Below, one piece after another: positions 43,495-50,877 of a stretch of 64,000 nt of DNA. The notes beneath the pieces are model-generated. The model searched no databases, was not told the origin of the DNA, and saw only the letters and a list, made by a program, of their open reading frames with translations. The first letter of the stretch is position 1. Each line of letters starts with the position of its first letter. Origin of the DNA: JAJYUU01 sp963822955 (GTDB lineage Bacteria > Actinomycetota > Actinomycetes > Streptosporangiales > Streptosporangiaceae); NCBI GenBank assembly GCA_963822955.1, contig CAWGJS010000002.1:248001-312000 (forward strand), written 5' to 3'. The position numbers and the translations under genes are program-made.

Positions 43495-44607
43495 GTGCGG
43501 CAGTGGCTGGCCGGCGGGGCCGCAGCAGGGCGGCACAGCGGCGGCCCGGTCAGGGGGCCGCATCCTCGGCGGGCCGGGCGATGGCGCCAGGTCCTGGCGC
43601 TGAGCGCTGCGGTTGCCGCCGGTGCGATCATTGTCGGCGGTGTGCATATGGCTGTCGGTAAGGCCGGGCGCCCGGTCAGTCATGCGGCGGCGATCGGTCC
43701 AGGGCACATGCCCGTCTCGCCGTCCCGCAGTCCTGTCCAGCCTGCGCTCCCTCCGCTCCCCGTCGGCCAGCTGGGCATTTATCATTTCGCCAAAGCACGC
43801 TTCGTTTTCACCGAGCCAGCGCATGGACCGGCCGGGCAGCGAGTGCTGCATGTCACAGTGCGTTTCCCAGTCGGGGGAAACCGTGCCGCCTACCCGGCGC
43901 ATGCGCACGGGCTATTCCCCCTGATGGTATTCGCGCCCGGATTCCGGCAGTGCGCCCGAGGCTATAGCGACCTGCTTGGCCAGTGGACCACGGCGGGATA
44001 TGTGGTGGCCGCCGTGGACTTTCCGCTCACCAGCTGCACGACACCCGGCCCCGACGAAGCTGACCTGGCTAACCAGCCAGCTGACGTTGCGTTCGTCATC
44101 CGGCGGCTGCTGGAACTCAGCGGTAACCGGGTCAGCCGGCTGGCGGGGCTCATCGACCCGAGCGAGATCGCCGTGTCGGGACATTCCGACGGCGGCGACA
44201 CGGTGGCCGCGATGGCAGCCAATACCTGTTGTCGTGAGCGGCAGGTCCGGGCAGCCGTAGTCCTGGCCGGCGCCGAATGGCCGCTGCCCGGACGCTGGTT
44301 CGCCAGGCCCGCACCTCCGATGCTCTTCGTGCAGGGCACGGCGGACATCTGGAATTTCCCGGCGGCCAGCCAGCAGCTGTACCGGGCCGATACCACCGGC
44401 GCGCGCTACTACCTGAGCTTGCCCGGCGCTGATCACTTCGCCCCGTACCAGGGCGACGGTACGCCGGAGCCCATCGTGGCGAGGGTCACCATCGACTTTC
44501 TCGACTACTACCTGCTCGGGGAACGGGACCGTCTTGGCGCGATGTGGCGGGCGAGCGAGAAGCCCGGCGTTGCCGAGATGGTCAGCGCGGGCCAGCCGCC
44601 GCCATGA
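43495..44607 (+). CDS. exported alpha/beta hydrolase
   Basis: A 370-residue protein: basic N-terminus and one helix (VLALSAAVAAGAIIVGGVHMA) anchoring or exporting it, a Pro-rich linker, then an alpha/beta hydrolase of the PAF-acetylhydrolase/dienelactone type: LMVFAPGFRQ, YVVAAVDFPLT, nucleophile elbow SGHSDGGDTV, Asp in GTADIWNF, His in GADHFAPY. Complete catalytic triad, so probably active outside the membrane. GTG 43495 is the start used. Probably under the 11-bp repeat site. Confidence 0.8.
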   Translation: MRQWLAGGAAAGRHSGGPVRGPHPRRAGRWRQVLALSAAVAAGAIIVGGVHMAVGKAGRPVSHAAAIGPGHMPVSPSRSPVQPALPPLPVGQLGIYHFAKARFVFTEPAHGPAGQRVLHVTVRFPVGGNRAAYPAHAHGLFPLMVFAPGFRQCARGYSDLLGQWTTAGYVVAAVDFPLTSCTTPGPDEADLANQPADVAFVIRRLLELSGNRVSRLAGLIDPSEIAVSGHSDGGDTVAAMAANTCCRERQVRAAVVLAGAEWPLPGRWFARPAPPMLFVQGTADIWNFPAASQQLYRADTTGARYYLSLPGADHFAPYQGDGTPEPIVARVTIDFLDYYLLGERDRLGAMWRASEKPGVAEMVSAGQPPP

Positions 44608-44652
44608 CAGCGAACCAGAGTCGTGCCCTTAGCCGAGGGCATGCGATCCGGT

Positions 44653-44674
44653 CTTCACATGTCCTTCATGATCC
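44653..44674 (+). promoter_or_regulatory. pair of 11-bp direct repeats before the glycosidase gene
   Basis: CTTCACATGTC (44653) followed in register by CTTCATGATCC (44664). TAGCCT at 44680 is a -10-like hexamer identical to that found before both response regulators. On the other strand the units read GATGTGAAG-like, similar to GTGAAGA in the 43392 site. Confidence 0.45.
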
Positions 44675-44725
44675 GTTTCTAGCCTGCGTGTGGTGAAGGG
44701 CAACTCTCATGCGCGGTGATGGAGG

Positions 44726-46240
44726 TTGAGTCAACGTTCGGGTCCTGGCCAGTGGGATTACCTGTACAGGACAGGCCCGGCGGCGCATGCCGACCGCGGG
44801 TCCGAAGATCCGGAGTCATGGCCACAGTCGTGGCAAGAACCCCGCCGCCGGACCCGGACGGACGGGGCGTCAGCCGGGCCGCCTCGCACGCATGCGCCGC
44901 AGCGCGTGCCGGGCACTCGCGCCGCGCACCACGCAGACCCTGTTGACAGGCCGCGCGGCCACCGTGCGGCGCCGCGACTAGGTCGGGCACACCAGCCCGG
45001 CACGTACTGGGAGCGGCGGTCGCGCCGTCGGGCCCGCCGGCGTCAGGTTCGCGCGGCCCGCCGGACCATAGCCGGCCGGCACCCGTTCGCCGCGGCGGCG
45101 CTCGCGATCGTGCTGTTGCTCACGCCGGTCTGGGTGTCGCTGGGGTCCGCGCTCGGCAACCCTGCCATGGGCTCGTCGGCGGGCGCGCGTGCTGCCGAGT
45201 GGTTCCGTGGTCATGGCGGCAGTTCCATCGTCAACTGGGCGGAAAACCAGTGGTACACCCACCATCCGCCGCCAGTCGGCGGCGCGCCGCCGAAATCGTC
45301 GATCCCTGACCTGGGCACGACCGGGCAGCAAGCTGGCCGCGGCCGAGCCGCAGTCGCGCACCTGCATGCCCCGCCGCGGCTGACCTCACCGGCGGGCCAC
45401 TGGCTAGCGGGCGAGGGAGTGTGGCACCCGGCCGGGCGGCGAGTGGGCGGTTACCCGGCCGTATATGAAACCTGGGTGCGGCCGGACGCGGTCCATACCA
45501 GCCTGGTTATCGGCGTCGCCTGGATGGACACCAAGCTGCTGCGGGCCACGCTGTACTCGGGAAGCACCATTCCCGGCGGCGGTCCGTACCGGCACACCGC
45601 ACCAGTGTCGCCGTCAGCTTCGAGGAGCCTCGTGGCGGCGTTTAATGCCGGGTTCCTTATGGATAACGCCGAAGGCGGGTACTACACCGACGGTAAGTCG
45701 GTCATCCCGCTGCGCAAGGGCGCCGCGTCGTTCGTCATTTACCGCAACGGAACGGCGACGGTCGCCGACTGGGGCCGGGACGCGACCATGACCCCGGACG
45801 TGGTGTCAGTCCGGCAGAATCTCGACCTGCTCGTCGACCATCGGAAGCCGGTGCCGGGCCTCAACCCCAACGACACCACCCAGTGGGGCTTTACTCTCGG
45901 CAACGCCGTGTACGTCTGGAGATCCGGCGTGGGAATCACCGCGGACGGCGCCCTCGTCTACGTCGGCGGCCCCGGACTGAACATCACGACGCTCGCCGAC
46001 ATGCTGGCCAGCGCGGGCGCGGTGCGGGCCATGGAACTCGACATCAATACTGACTGGGTGAACCTCGCCACGTACGATCCGCGTGCGGCAGACGGCGCGG
46101 CCACCGCGGCCAACGGGACAGACCTGCTGCCCAGTATGTTCGGCACGCCCGCCAGGTATTTCGAATCCTGGTGGTCCCGTGACTTCATCACCATGTCCGC
46201 CAGGGCCAGCGCGTCTAGCGCAGGCCGGGCGGCAGGATGA
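44726..46240 (+). CDS. phosphodiester glycosidase (NAGPA-like) family protein
   Basis: An exported protein of up to 504 residues. After a basic, low-complexity N-terminus come one helix (FAAAALAIVLLLTPVWVSLG) and a C-terminal NAGPA/DUF2233 domain: VAWMDTKLLRATLYSGS, VAAFNAGFLMDNAEGGYYTDG, PLRKGAASFVIYRNGTATV, RQNLDLLVDHRKPV, AMELDINTDWVNLATYDP. Family members split sugar-phosphodiester bonds, for example in wall polymers or glycolipids. The frame opens at TTG 44726, but the first 95 residues are of doubtful quality and the true start may be nearer the helix. Confidence 0.75.
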   Translation: MSQRSGPGQWDYLYRTGPAAHADRGSEDPESWPQSWQEPRRRTRTDGASAGPPRTHAPQRVPGTRAAHHADPVDRPRGHRAAPRLGRAHQPGTYWERRSRRRARRRQVRAARRTIAGRHPFAAAALAIVLLLTPVWVSLGSALGNPAMGSSAGARAAEWFRGHGGSSIVNWAENQWYTHHPPPVGGAPPKSSIPDLGTTGQQAGRGRAAVAHLHAPPRLTSPAGHWLAGEGVWHPAGRRVGGYPAVYETWVRPDAVHTSLVIGVAWMDTKLLRATLYSGSTIPGGGPYRHTAPVSPSASRSLVAAFNAGFLMDNAEGGYYTDGKSVIPLRKGAASFVIYRNGTATVADWGRDATMTPDVVSVRQNLDLLVDHRKPVPGLNPNDTTQWGFTLGNAVYVWRSGVGITADGALVYVGGPGLNITTLADMLASAGAVRAMELDINTDWVNLATYDPRAADGAATAANGTDLLPSMFGTPARYFESWWSRDFITMSARASASSAGRAAG

Positions 46241-46503
46241 CCAGTGCCGCCAGCCGGAAGCAGGCCGCTTCCCTCGAGAATTCACTCGGGCCGCGGCTGA
46301 GCGGCGCGCTGGCATCAAAAAGCATTCCTAACATAAGCGGGGCCCGGCCTCACATTTCGTACGCCCTCGTCGCGTTCAACTGTGCGGGCAGCTCTGGCTA
46401 CCAGACGTGGGCAGCCGGCGCCACAAATGCTCATGGGTCCGGCACCCTGAGCGGCCGCGAAGGCTGGTGAGTTCTCCGCGCTGGCTCGGGGCGCGTGCTC
46501 ACC

Positions 46504-46716
46504 TCAGCGCGGCGCCTCGAGTCGAAGCGCGAGCAGCGGACAGAGCCTGACCGCCTCGGCAGCCTGGTCGAGTAGTTCGGGCGCAACGGCGCCCGCCCGG
46601 ACGATCGGGAATCCCCAGTCGTCAAGCTCGATCAGCTCGGGCAGCACTTCGGCGCACAGCCCGCGCCCCTGGCAGGCGATGAAGTCGACCCGGAGCCGGG
46701 CACTGCCGCCACTCAT
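46504..46716 (-). CDS. ferredoxin (3-cysteine type)
   Basis: A 70-residue ferredoxin-like protein: RVDFIACQGRGLCAEVLPELI and, at the end, AVRLCPLLALRL. The motif C-x5-C...C-P is that of small actinobacterial ferredoxins with a 3Fe-4S cluster (one ligand position fewer than 4Fe-4S). ATG 46716 overlaps the NuoF-like stop (ATGA), the same coupling as in the rest of this operon. Last gene; electron carrier between the NuoF-like protein and the membrane part, by inference. Confidence 0.8.
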   Translation of the reverse strand: MSGGSARLRVDFIACQGRGLCAEVLPELIELDDWGFPIVRAGAVAPELLDQAAEAVRLCPLLALRLEAPR

Positions 46717-48035
46717 GGCCATCCCGCCTTCCGCGACGACCTTGGGGAGGGAACGGGCAGTATGGTCCGCCCGGACGTACCGCAGCACCAGCCGTCGGCG
46801 TGCTGGGCGACCTCGTCGCTGAACACTGCGAGCGCGCTGCCGATTAGCCGCACCGCACCGGTCGGGTGGCCGCAACCACCCCGCCCGTCGACCTGATCTA
46901 GCCATCGCTGCAGCAGCGGCACGTCGGCCCGCCGGCCAGCGGCGAGGGCGGATAGCTCGGCGGAGATCGAGCCGAGCCCGAACACGCACGGCCCGCACTG
47001 ACCTGCCGACTCGGCGGCGAGGTACCGAGCGACCCGCGCCGTCTCGGCCAGGCCGCAGACCCCGAAGGGCAGCGCAGCGACCAGGCCGGCACCAGGCGAG
47101 GCGGACAGATGTGCCAGGCCCGCCGCGGAGAACGGCGCCACCACCGCCGCCTTTGCCGGAGCCCAGCTGCCGAAGTAGCCGCCTAGTAGCAGCGCACGCA
47201 GCGGTTCTGCCGGTCCGCCGGCCAGGTCGAGGATCTCACTCCCCGGGGTGCCGATGGCGATCTCGTAGACACCGGGCCGGCGCACCGCCCCGATGACGGT
47301 GACGAGCATCGAGCCTGGCTCGGCCGGCGTGCCGAGCGCCCGGAACCAGGCCGCGCCATACCGGCCGATTAGCGCCAGGTGCGCGAGCGTCTCGACGTTC
47401 TGCACCAGGGTCGGCGCACCGCCAACGCCGCGGTCGGCCAGCCGGGGCGGCGTCGCGGTGGGCTTAGCCACGCCGTGCTCCAGCCAGTTGGCCACTGCGC
47501 TGGCTTCGCCGCCGACGAAGGTGCAGGGCGCGATCCTGACCTCGAGGCGCACCTGGTCCAGCCGGGCAGCCTGGCGCTCGGCGGCAGCTTCGGCGACTAT
47601 CTCGCTGACCGCGCGATGCGCCACGATCACCGCGTCGCTCGCGCCGACTATCGACGCCGCCAGCGCGGCACCGTCCAGCACCAGGTGCGGCTCTCGGGCG
47701 AGCAGCACTTTGTCTTTCGCGCTGGCCGGCTCGCCCTCGGTGCCGTTGGCGATCACAACCGGCCTGCCACGCCGGGCTGCGACGGCGGCCAGCTTGCGTG
47801 CGGTCGGGAAGCTGGCACCGCCCCGGCCGGTAAGATCCGCCGCGGCCACCTCGTCGATGAGGTCCGGTCGGCGGCGATCTGTCCGAGCCGCGGGTCCGTG
47901 CCTGGCCAGGTGGTCGCCGAGGCTGGCGGGCCCGCCCGCAGGCCGGGCCGGCAGCAGCCGGGGCAGCCCCGGGCCTGCGCCCTCCGGGCGCAGGCCGGCC
48001 CGGTCACCCATAGCCTGGCAGGGGGCGCTGTTCAT
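46713..48035 (-). CDS. NuoF-like NADH-binding flavo-iron-sulfur protein
   Basis: A 440-residue protein related to complex I subunit F: GRGGASFPTARKLAAVA (NADH/FMN loop), VIANGTEGEPASAKDKVLL (FMN site), GVGGAPTLVQNVETLAHL, and a C-terminal 4Fe-4S region CGPCVFGL...GRGGCGHPTGA in which fewer cysteines than the usual SCGxCxPC are visible. Not part of a nuo operon; such free-standing proteins oxidise NADH for other carriers. ATG 48035 overlaps the stop of the membrane protein gene (ATGA). The longer open frame upstream is unlikely. Confidence 0.85.
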   Translation of the reverse strand: MNSAPCQAMGDRAGLRPEGAGPGLPRLLPARPAGGPASLGDHLARHGPAARTDRRRPDLIDEVAAADLTGRGGASFPTARKLAAVAARRGRPVVIANGTEGEPASAKDKVLLAREPHLVLDGAALAASIVGASDAVIVAHRAVSEIVAEAAAERQAARLDQVRLEVRIAPCTFVGGEASAVANWLEHGVAKPTATPPRLADRGVGGAPTLVQNVETLAHLALIGRYGAAWFRALGTPAEPGSMLVTVIGAVRRPGVYEIAIGTPGSEILDLAGGPAEPLRALLLGGYFGSWAPAKAAVVAPFSAAGLAHLSASPGAGLVAALPFGVCGLAETARVARYLAAESAGQCGPCVFGLGSISAELSALAAGRRADVPLLQRWLDQVDGRGGCGHPTGAVRLIGSALAVFSDEVAQHADGWCCGTSGRTILPVPSPRSSRKAGWP

Positions 48036-48640
48036 CGCCGTGACCGGATGATCCGCTCGGCCTCGGCCGTATCCGGCCGCGACGCGGCTGCCTCGGGCGC
48101 GTGGAGCAACCTGGCCAGCACTGCGGCGCCCACCGCTGCCGCGCAGCCCCACTCCAGCAGGCCCACCCACCATACGGCGAGGTCATTCCCGGCGGTCAGC
48201 GAGTGGATGAAAGCCACCGGCCAGGCGAGGTAGGCGAGCCAGTGCACCGCGCGCCAGAGCCGGTGCCCGATACGCTGGCGCAGCAGACTGGTCACCAGCA
48301 CCGCACCGCCCAGGTCGACCGCCAGCGTGCCGAGGCCGACGGCGAGCGTCCGGTAGGGCGAGCTGAACGGCAGCACCGTCGCCACCCAGCCGATCCTCAC
48401 GAACGGATCCCGGATGGCGGTGACGACGTGCAGCGTCAGCAGGGCCACCGCGAACAGCGAGAGCGTCCGGTGCAGCTCGGCCACCGCGAACCTGGGCCAG
48501 CGGGCCGGCGCGGAGCCCAGCCTTGTCGCAACACCGAGGACTACGACGGCAGTGAACAGCACCAGCAGGACGAGCCCGCTGCCCCTGGACACGAACCACA
48601 GGCCCTGCGAGCCGGACGTCGCTGCCGAGGCGGCGGTCAT
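48032..48640 (-). CDS. ferric-reductase-like b-haem membrane protein
   Basis: A 202-residue protein of about six helices with a ferric-reductase-like core: LVLLVLFTAVVVLGVATRL, ELHRTLSLFAVALLTLHVVTA (histidines in one helix), LRQRIGHRLWRAVHWLAYLAWPVAFIHSLTA (histidines in the next). Two His pairs can hold two haems across the membrane. It lacks the cytoplasmic FAD/NAD domain of full ferric reductases; the NuoF-like protein encoded next may supply that function. ATG 48640 overlaps the ApbE stop. Confidence 0.85.
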   Translation of the reverse strand: MTAASAATSGSQGLWFVSRGSGLVLLVLFTAVVVLGVATRLGSAPARWPRFAVAELHRTLSLFAVALLTLHVVTAIRDPFVRIGWVATVLPFSSPYRTLAVGLGTLAVDLGGAVLVTSLLRQRIGHRLWRAVHWLAYLAWPVAFIHSLTAGNDLAVWWVGLLEWGCAAAVGAAVLARLLHAPEAAASRPDTAEAERIIRSRR

Positions 48641-49680
48641 GGCACTGCCATCCGGGCTGGCGGTGGCGTGAGCTGGCCGCCGTCGGCGGCCGGCCAGTTC
48701 CCGGCCAGCTGCACGGACCCGTCGTGTCCCACCAGCCGGGCGGGCAAGCCCTGCCCGGCCAGCCAGCGGGCCGCGTCTGCGCCAGCGATTACGCTCGCCG
48801 TGGCGGCGGCGTTGGCCTCGGCGCAACTGGCGGCGGCAACGCTGACGGTGCGCCACGGCCCGGCGACGGGCAGGCCGGTGCGCGGATCCACGATGTGATG
48901 CAATCGCCGCCCGCCGCGGGTCCAGCTACGGCAGGTGACCGACGAGGTGGCCAGCGCTCCGGCTGTCAGCCGGACGACCTGCACCGGGTAGACCGCGGTG
49001 CCGGTCCGGTCCTCGTGCCGGTGGTCGTCGGCCACCAGCACTGGCCAGCCGCCGGACGGCGGCTGGCCGGCCAAGGCCATGTCGCCGCCGAGGCTGACCA
49101 GCACCCCGCCGCCGGGCATTGTCCTGAGTGCCGCGCTGGCCGCCCGGTCCGCGCCGAGGCCTTTCGCGGTGGCGCCGAGGTCGACCAGGACGCCCGCGGC
49201 CAGGGTCAGCAACCGTCCGGTCAGCCGCAGCGACCGCCAGCCCGGGATGCTGACCGGCACCGGCACCATCGTTACTGTCGCTGAAGTCTCTGAACTGATC
49301 GCGGCGAAATCGCGGTCGTAACCGAGCGCGCAGATGGCGGCGCCGACGGTTGGGTCGACGAGTCCGCCGGTCCAGCGGGCAGCTGCAAGCGCGACGGCGA
49401 CGACCTCGGCCAGGCCATCGCTCACCTCGACAGTGCCGCCATCGCGCGCGTGAATCCTGGAGATCTCTGAGTCCGGCCGGAACCTGCTCGCCTGCCGGTC
49501 CAGGTCAGCCAGTTCGCGGTTGACCGCACCGACGACCTGCGGGAGATGGCGCGACGGCCAAACCGCGACCCGGACGCTGGTTCCGAGGGCCGGACGTTCG
49601 GCGACACCAACGGACCGGTCGCCGGTCATGATCATTCTCCAGGCCGGGCTGACCGGCAGCGCTGCGACGATCGCGGTCAT
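48637..49680 (-). CDS. apbE: FAD:protein FMN transferase (ApbE)
   Basis: A 347-residue ApbE: LGTSVRVAVWP, ASRFRPDSEISRIHA, GLVDPTVGAAICALGYD, LVDLGATAKGLGADRAA, LVSLGGDMALAG, and the late HHIVDPRTGLPV segment with GPWRTVSVAAASCAEANAAAT. It attaches FMN to a target Thr/Ser. Its operon holds no protein with the SGATxT acceptor motif, so the target is encoded elsewhere, perhaps the FMN-binding protein at 37392. ATG 49680 overlaps the preceding stop (TGATG). Confidence 0.9.
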   Translation of the reverse strand: MTAIVAALPVSPAWRMIMTGDRSVGVAERPALGTSVRVAVWPSRHLPQVVGAVNRELADLDRQASRFRPDSEISRIHARDGGTVEVSDGLAEVVAVALAAARWTGGLVDPTVGAAICALGYDRDFAAISSETSATVTMVPVPVSIPGWRSLRLTGRLLTLAAGVLVDLGATAKGLGADRAASAALRTMPGGGVLVSLGGDMALAGQPPSGGWPVLVADDHRHEDRTGTAVYPVQVVRLTAGALATSSVTCRSWTRGGRRLHHIVDPRTGLPVAGPWRTVSVAAASCAEANAAATASVIAGADAARWLAGQGLPARLVGHDGSVQLAGNWPAADGGQLTPPPARMAVP

Positions 49681-50045
49681 CAGTTGTCCCGGTAGGCAAC
49701 GGCCTGGCCGGCCTGGCCATTCTGGCCGACCACTACGCCCGAGCCGCCAGACGTGACGACAGGATGCGCGACGGTCGCCTTCTGCCCGGTGCCCGACACC
49801 ACGGTGCCCGGTTGCGTGGAGCCGCTTACCACCGGCGTGGCTGCCGCATGCGCGAAATATCCGCTGGCCGCCGCCGCGCCGGCTACCAGCACGGCCGCCG
49901 TCCAGTTCGACGCATGCCGGCCGCGCCGAACGCCATACTCGCGGTATGGCGCAGCCCTGAGGTCACGAGGGTGCCTGGCGTAGTAATCGTCCTGTGCCTC
50001 GGCCAGCCGAACCCGCTCCGGGCTGTCCTCCCTGTCGTGTTCCAT
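49680..50045 (-). CDS. small single-helix membrane protein
   Basis: A 121-residue protein: hydrophilic, acidic/basic cytoplasmic part (about 1-47), one helix (WTAAVLVAGAAAASGYFAHAA) and a Gly/Val/Thr-rich outside tail. First gene of the electron-transfer operon. No flavin acceptor motif. ATG 50045 is preferred; its promoter should lie in the region shared with the divergent response regulator. Confidence 0.65.
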   Translation of the reverse strand: MEHDREDSPERVRLAEAQDDYYARHPRDLRAAPYREYGVRRGRHASNWTAAVLVAGAAAASGYFAHAAATPVVSGSTQPGTVVSGTGQKATVAHPVVTSGGSGVVVGQNGQAGQAVAYRDN

Positions 50046-50141
50046 GCCTGCCTCCATGGTCATCGGCCTCCGGGCTGATCCCGGCACTATCGACGCTGCC
50101 TCACAGGCGATGAGATGACCGTGAGCAGAAGGTGTGAGCGA

Positions 50142-50187
50142 CTCACATGCTGGCTACATCGTTCTCACATATGCGGGTGCGTAGCCT
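50142..50187 (+). promoter_or_regulatory. three 11-bp repeats and leaderless promoter of the second response regulator
   Basis: CTCACATGCTG (50142), GCTACATCGTT (50153) and CTCACATATGC (50164) lie exactly 11 bases apart; they recall the TCACAGC-type direct repeats of mycobacterial PhoP. TAGCCT (50182-50187) is six bases before the ATG at 50194, so the transcript is probably leaderless. A small palindrome TGTGAGCGACTCACA overlaps the first unit. Confidence 0.6.
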
Positions 50188-50193
50188 CGTGCT

Positions 50194-50874
50194 ATGCGGG
50201 TGCTCGTAGTCGAGGACGAGGCCAGGATGGCGCGGCTGCTCAAACGCGGGCTGGAGGAAGAGGGCCACGCGGTGGATGTCGCCGCCGACGGGCCGGAAGG
50301 GTTGTGGCTGGCCACCGAGAACCCGTACGCCGCGGTCGTCCTGGACGTCATGCTGCCTGGCTTCGACGGGTTCGAGCTGTGCCGGCGGCTCCGCGACGCC
50401 GGGATCTGGGCGCCGGTGCTGATGCTGACTGCCAGGGACGCGGTCGGCGACCGGGTGCGCGGGCTGGACGCAGGAGCAGACGACTACCTCGTCAAGCCGT
50501 TCAGCCTGCTGGAGCTCGCCGCCCGGCTGCGCGCGCTGGCCCGGCGGCCGGACCGGGCCCGGCCCGTCGTGCTTGCCGAGGGCGACCTGCGGCTGGATCC
50601 GGCGGCCAAGCAGGCCTGGCGCGCAGGCGTCCAGCTGCAGCTGTCGCCGAAGGAATTCTCGCTGCTTGAGCTCTTCCTCCGGCACCCGGGCGTGCTCTTG
50701 ACCCGGACCCAGATCCTGGACGCCGCGTGGGACTTCGCCTACGACGGCACCTCCAACGTGGTCGACCAGTACGTCGCCTACCTGCGCCGCAAGGTGGACC
50801 TGCCGTTCGGGCGGCACGATATCGAGACTGTGCGCGGAATGGGCTACCGGCTGCGGCACAGCGGGACGGGCTAG
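50194..50874 (+). CDS. OmpR/PhoB-family response regulator
   Basis: A 226-residue regulator: receiver (VLVVEDEARMARLL; Asp in AVVLDVMLPGFDG; Lys in DDYLVKPFS) and winged helix (LRLDPAAKQAWRAG, EFSLLELFLRHPGVLLTRTQIL, VVDQYVAYLRRKVD, VRGMGYRLR). The 11-bp repeats directly upstream are its probable own site; the divergent ApbE/NuoF operon shares this region and is a likely target. Followed by the kinase after three bases. Confidence 0.9.
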   Translation: MRVLVVEDEARMARLLKRGLEEEGHAVDVAADGPEGLWLATENPYAAVVLDVMLPGFDGFELCRRLRDAGIWAPVLMLTARDAVGDRVRGLDAGADDYLVKPFSLLELAARLRALARRPDRARPVVLAEGDLRLDPAAKQAWRAGVQLQLSPKEFSLLELFLRHPGVLLTRTQILDAAWDFAYDGTSNVVDQYVAYLRRKVDLPFGRHDIETVRGMGYRLRHSGTG

Positions 50875-50877
50875 CCG

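Noticed and set aside
35975..50045. parts of a complex I or Rnf operon
   Set aside because: Only a NuoF-like protein and a small ferredoxin are present, with no other Nuo or Rnf subunits; the membrane proteins are ferric-reductase-like.
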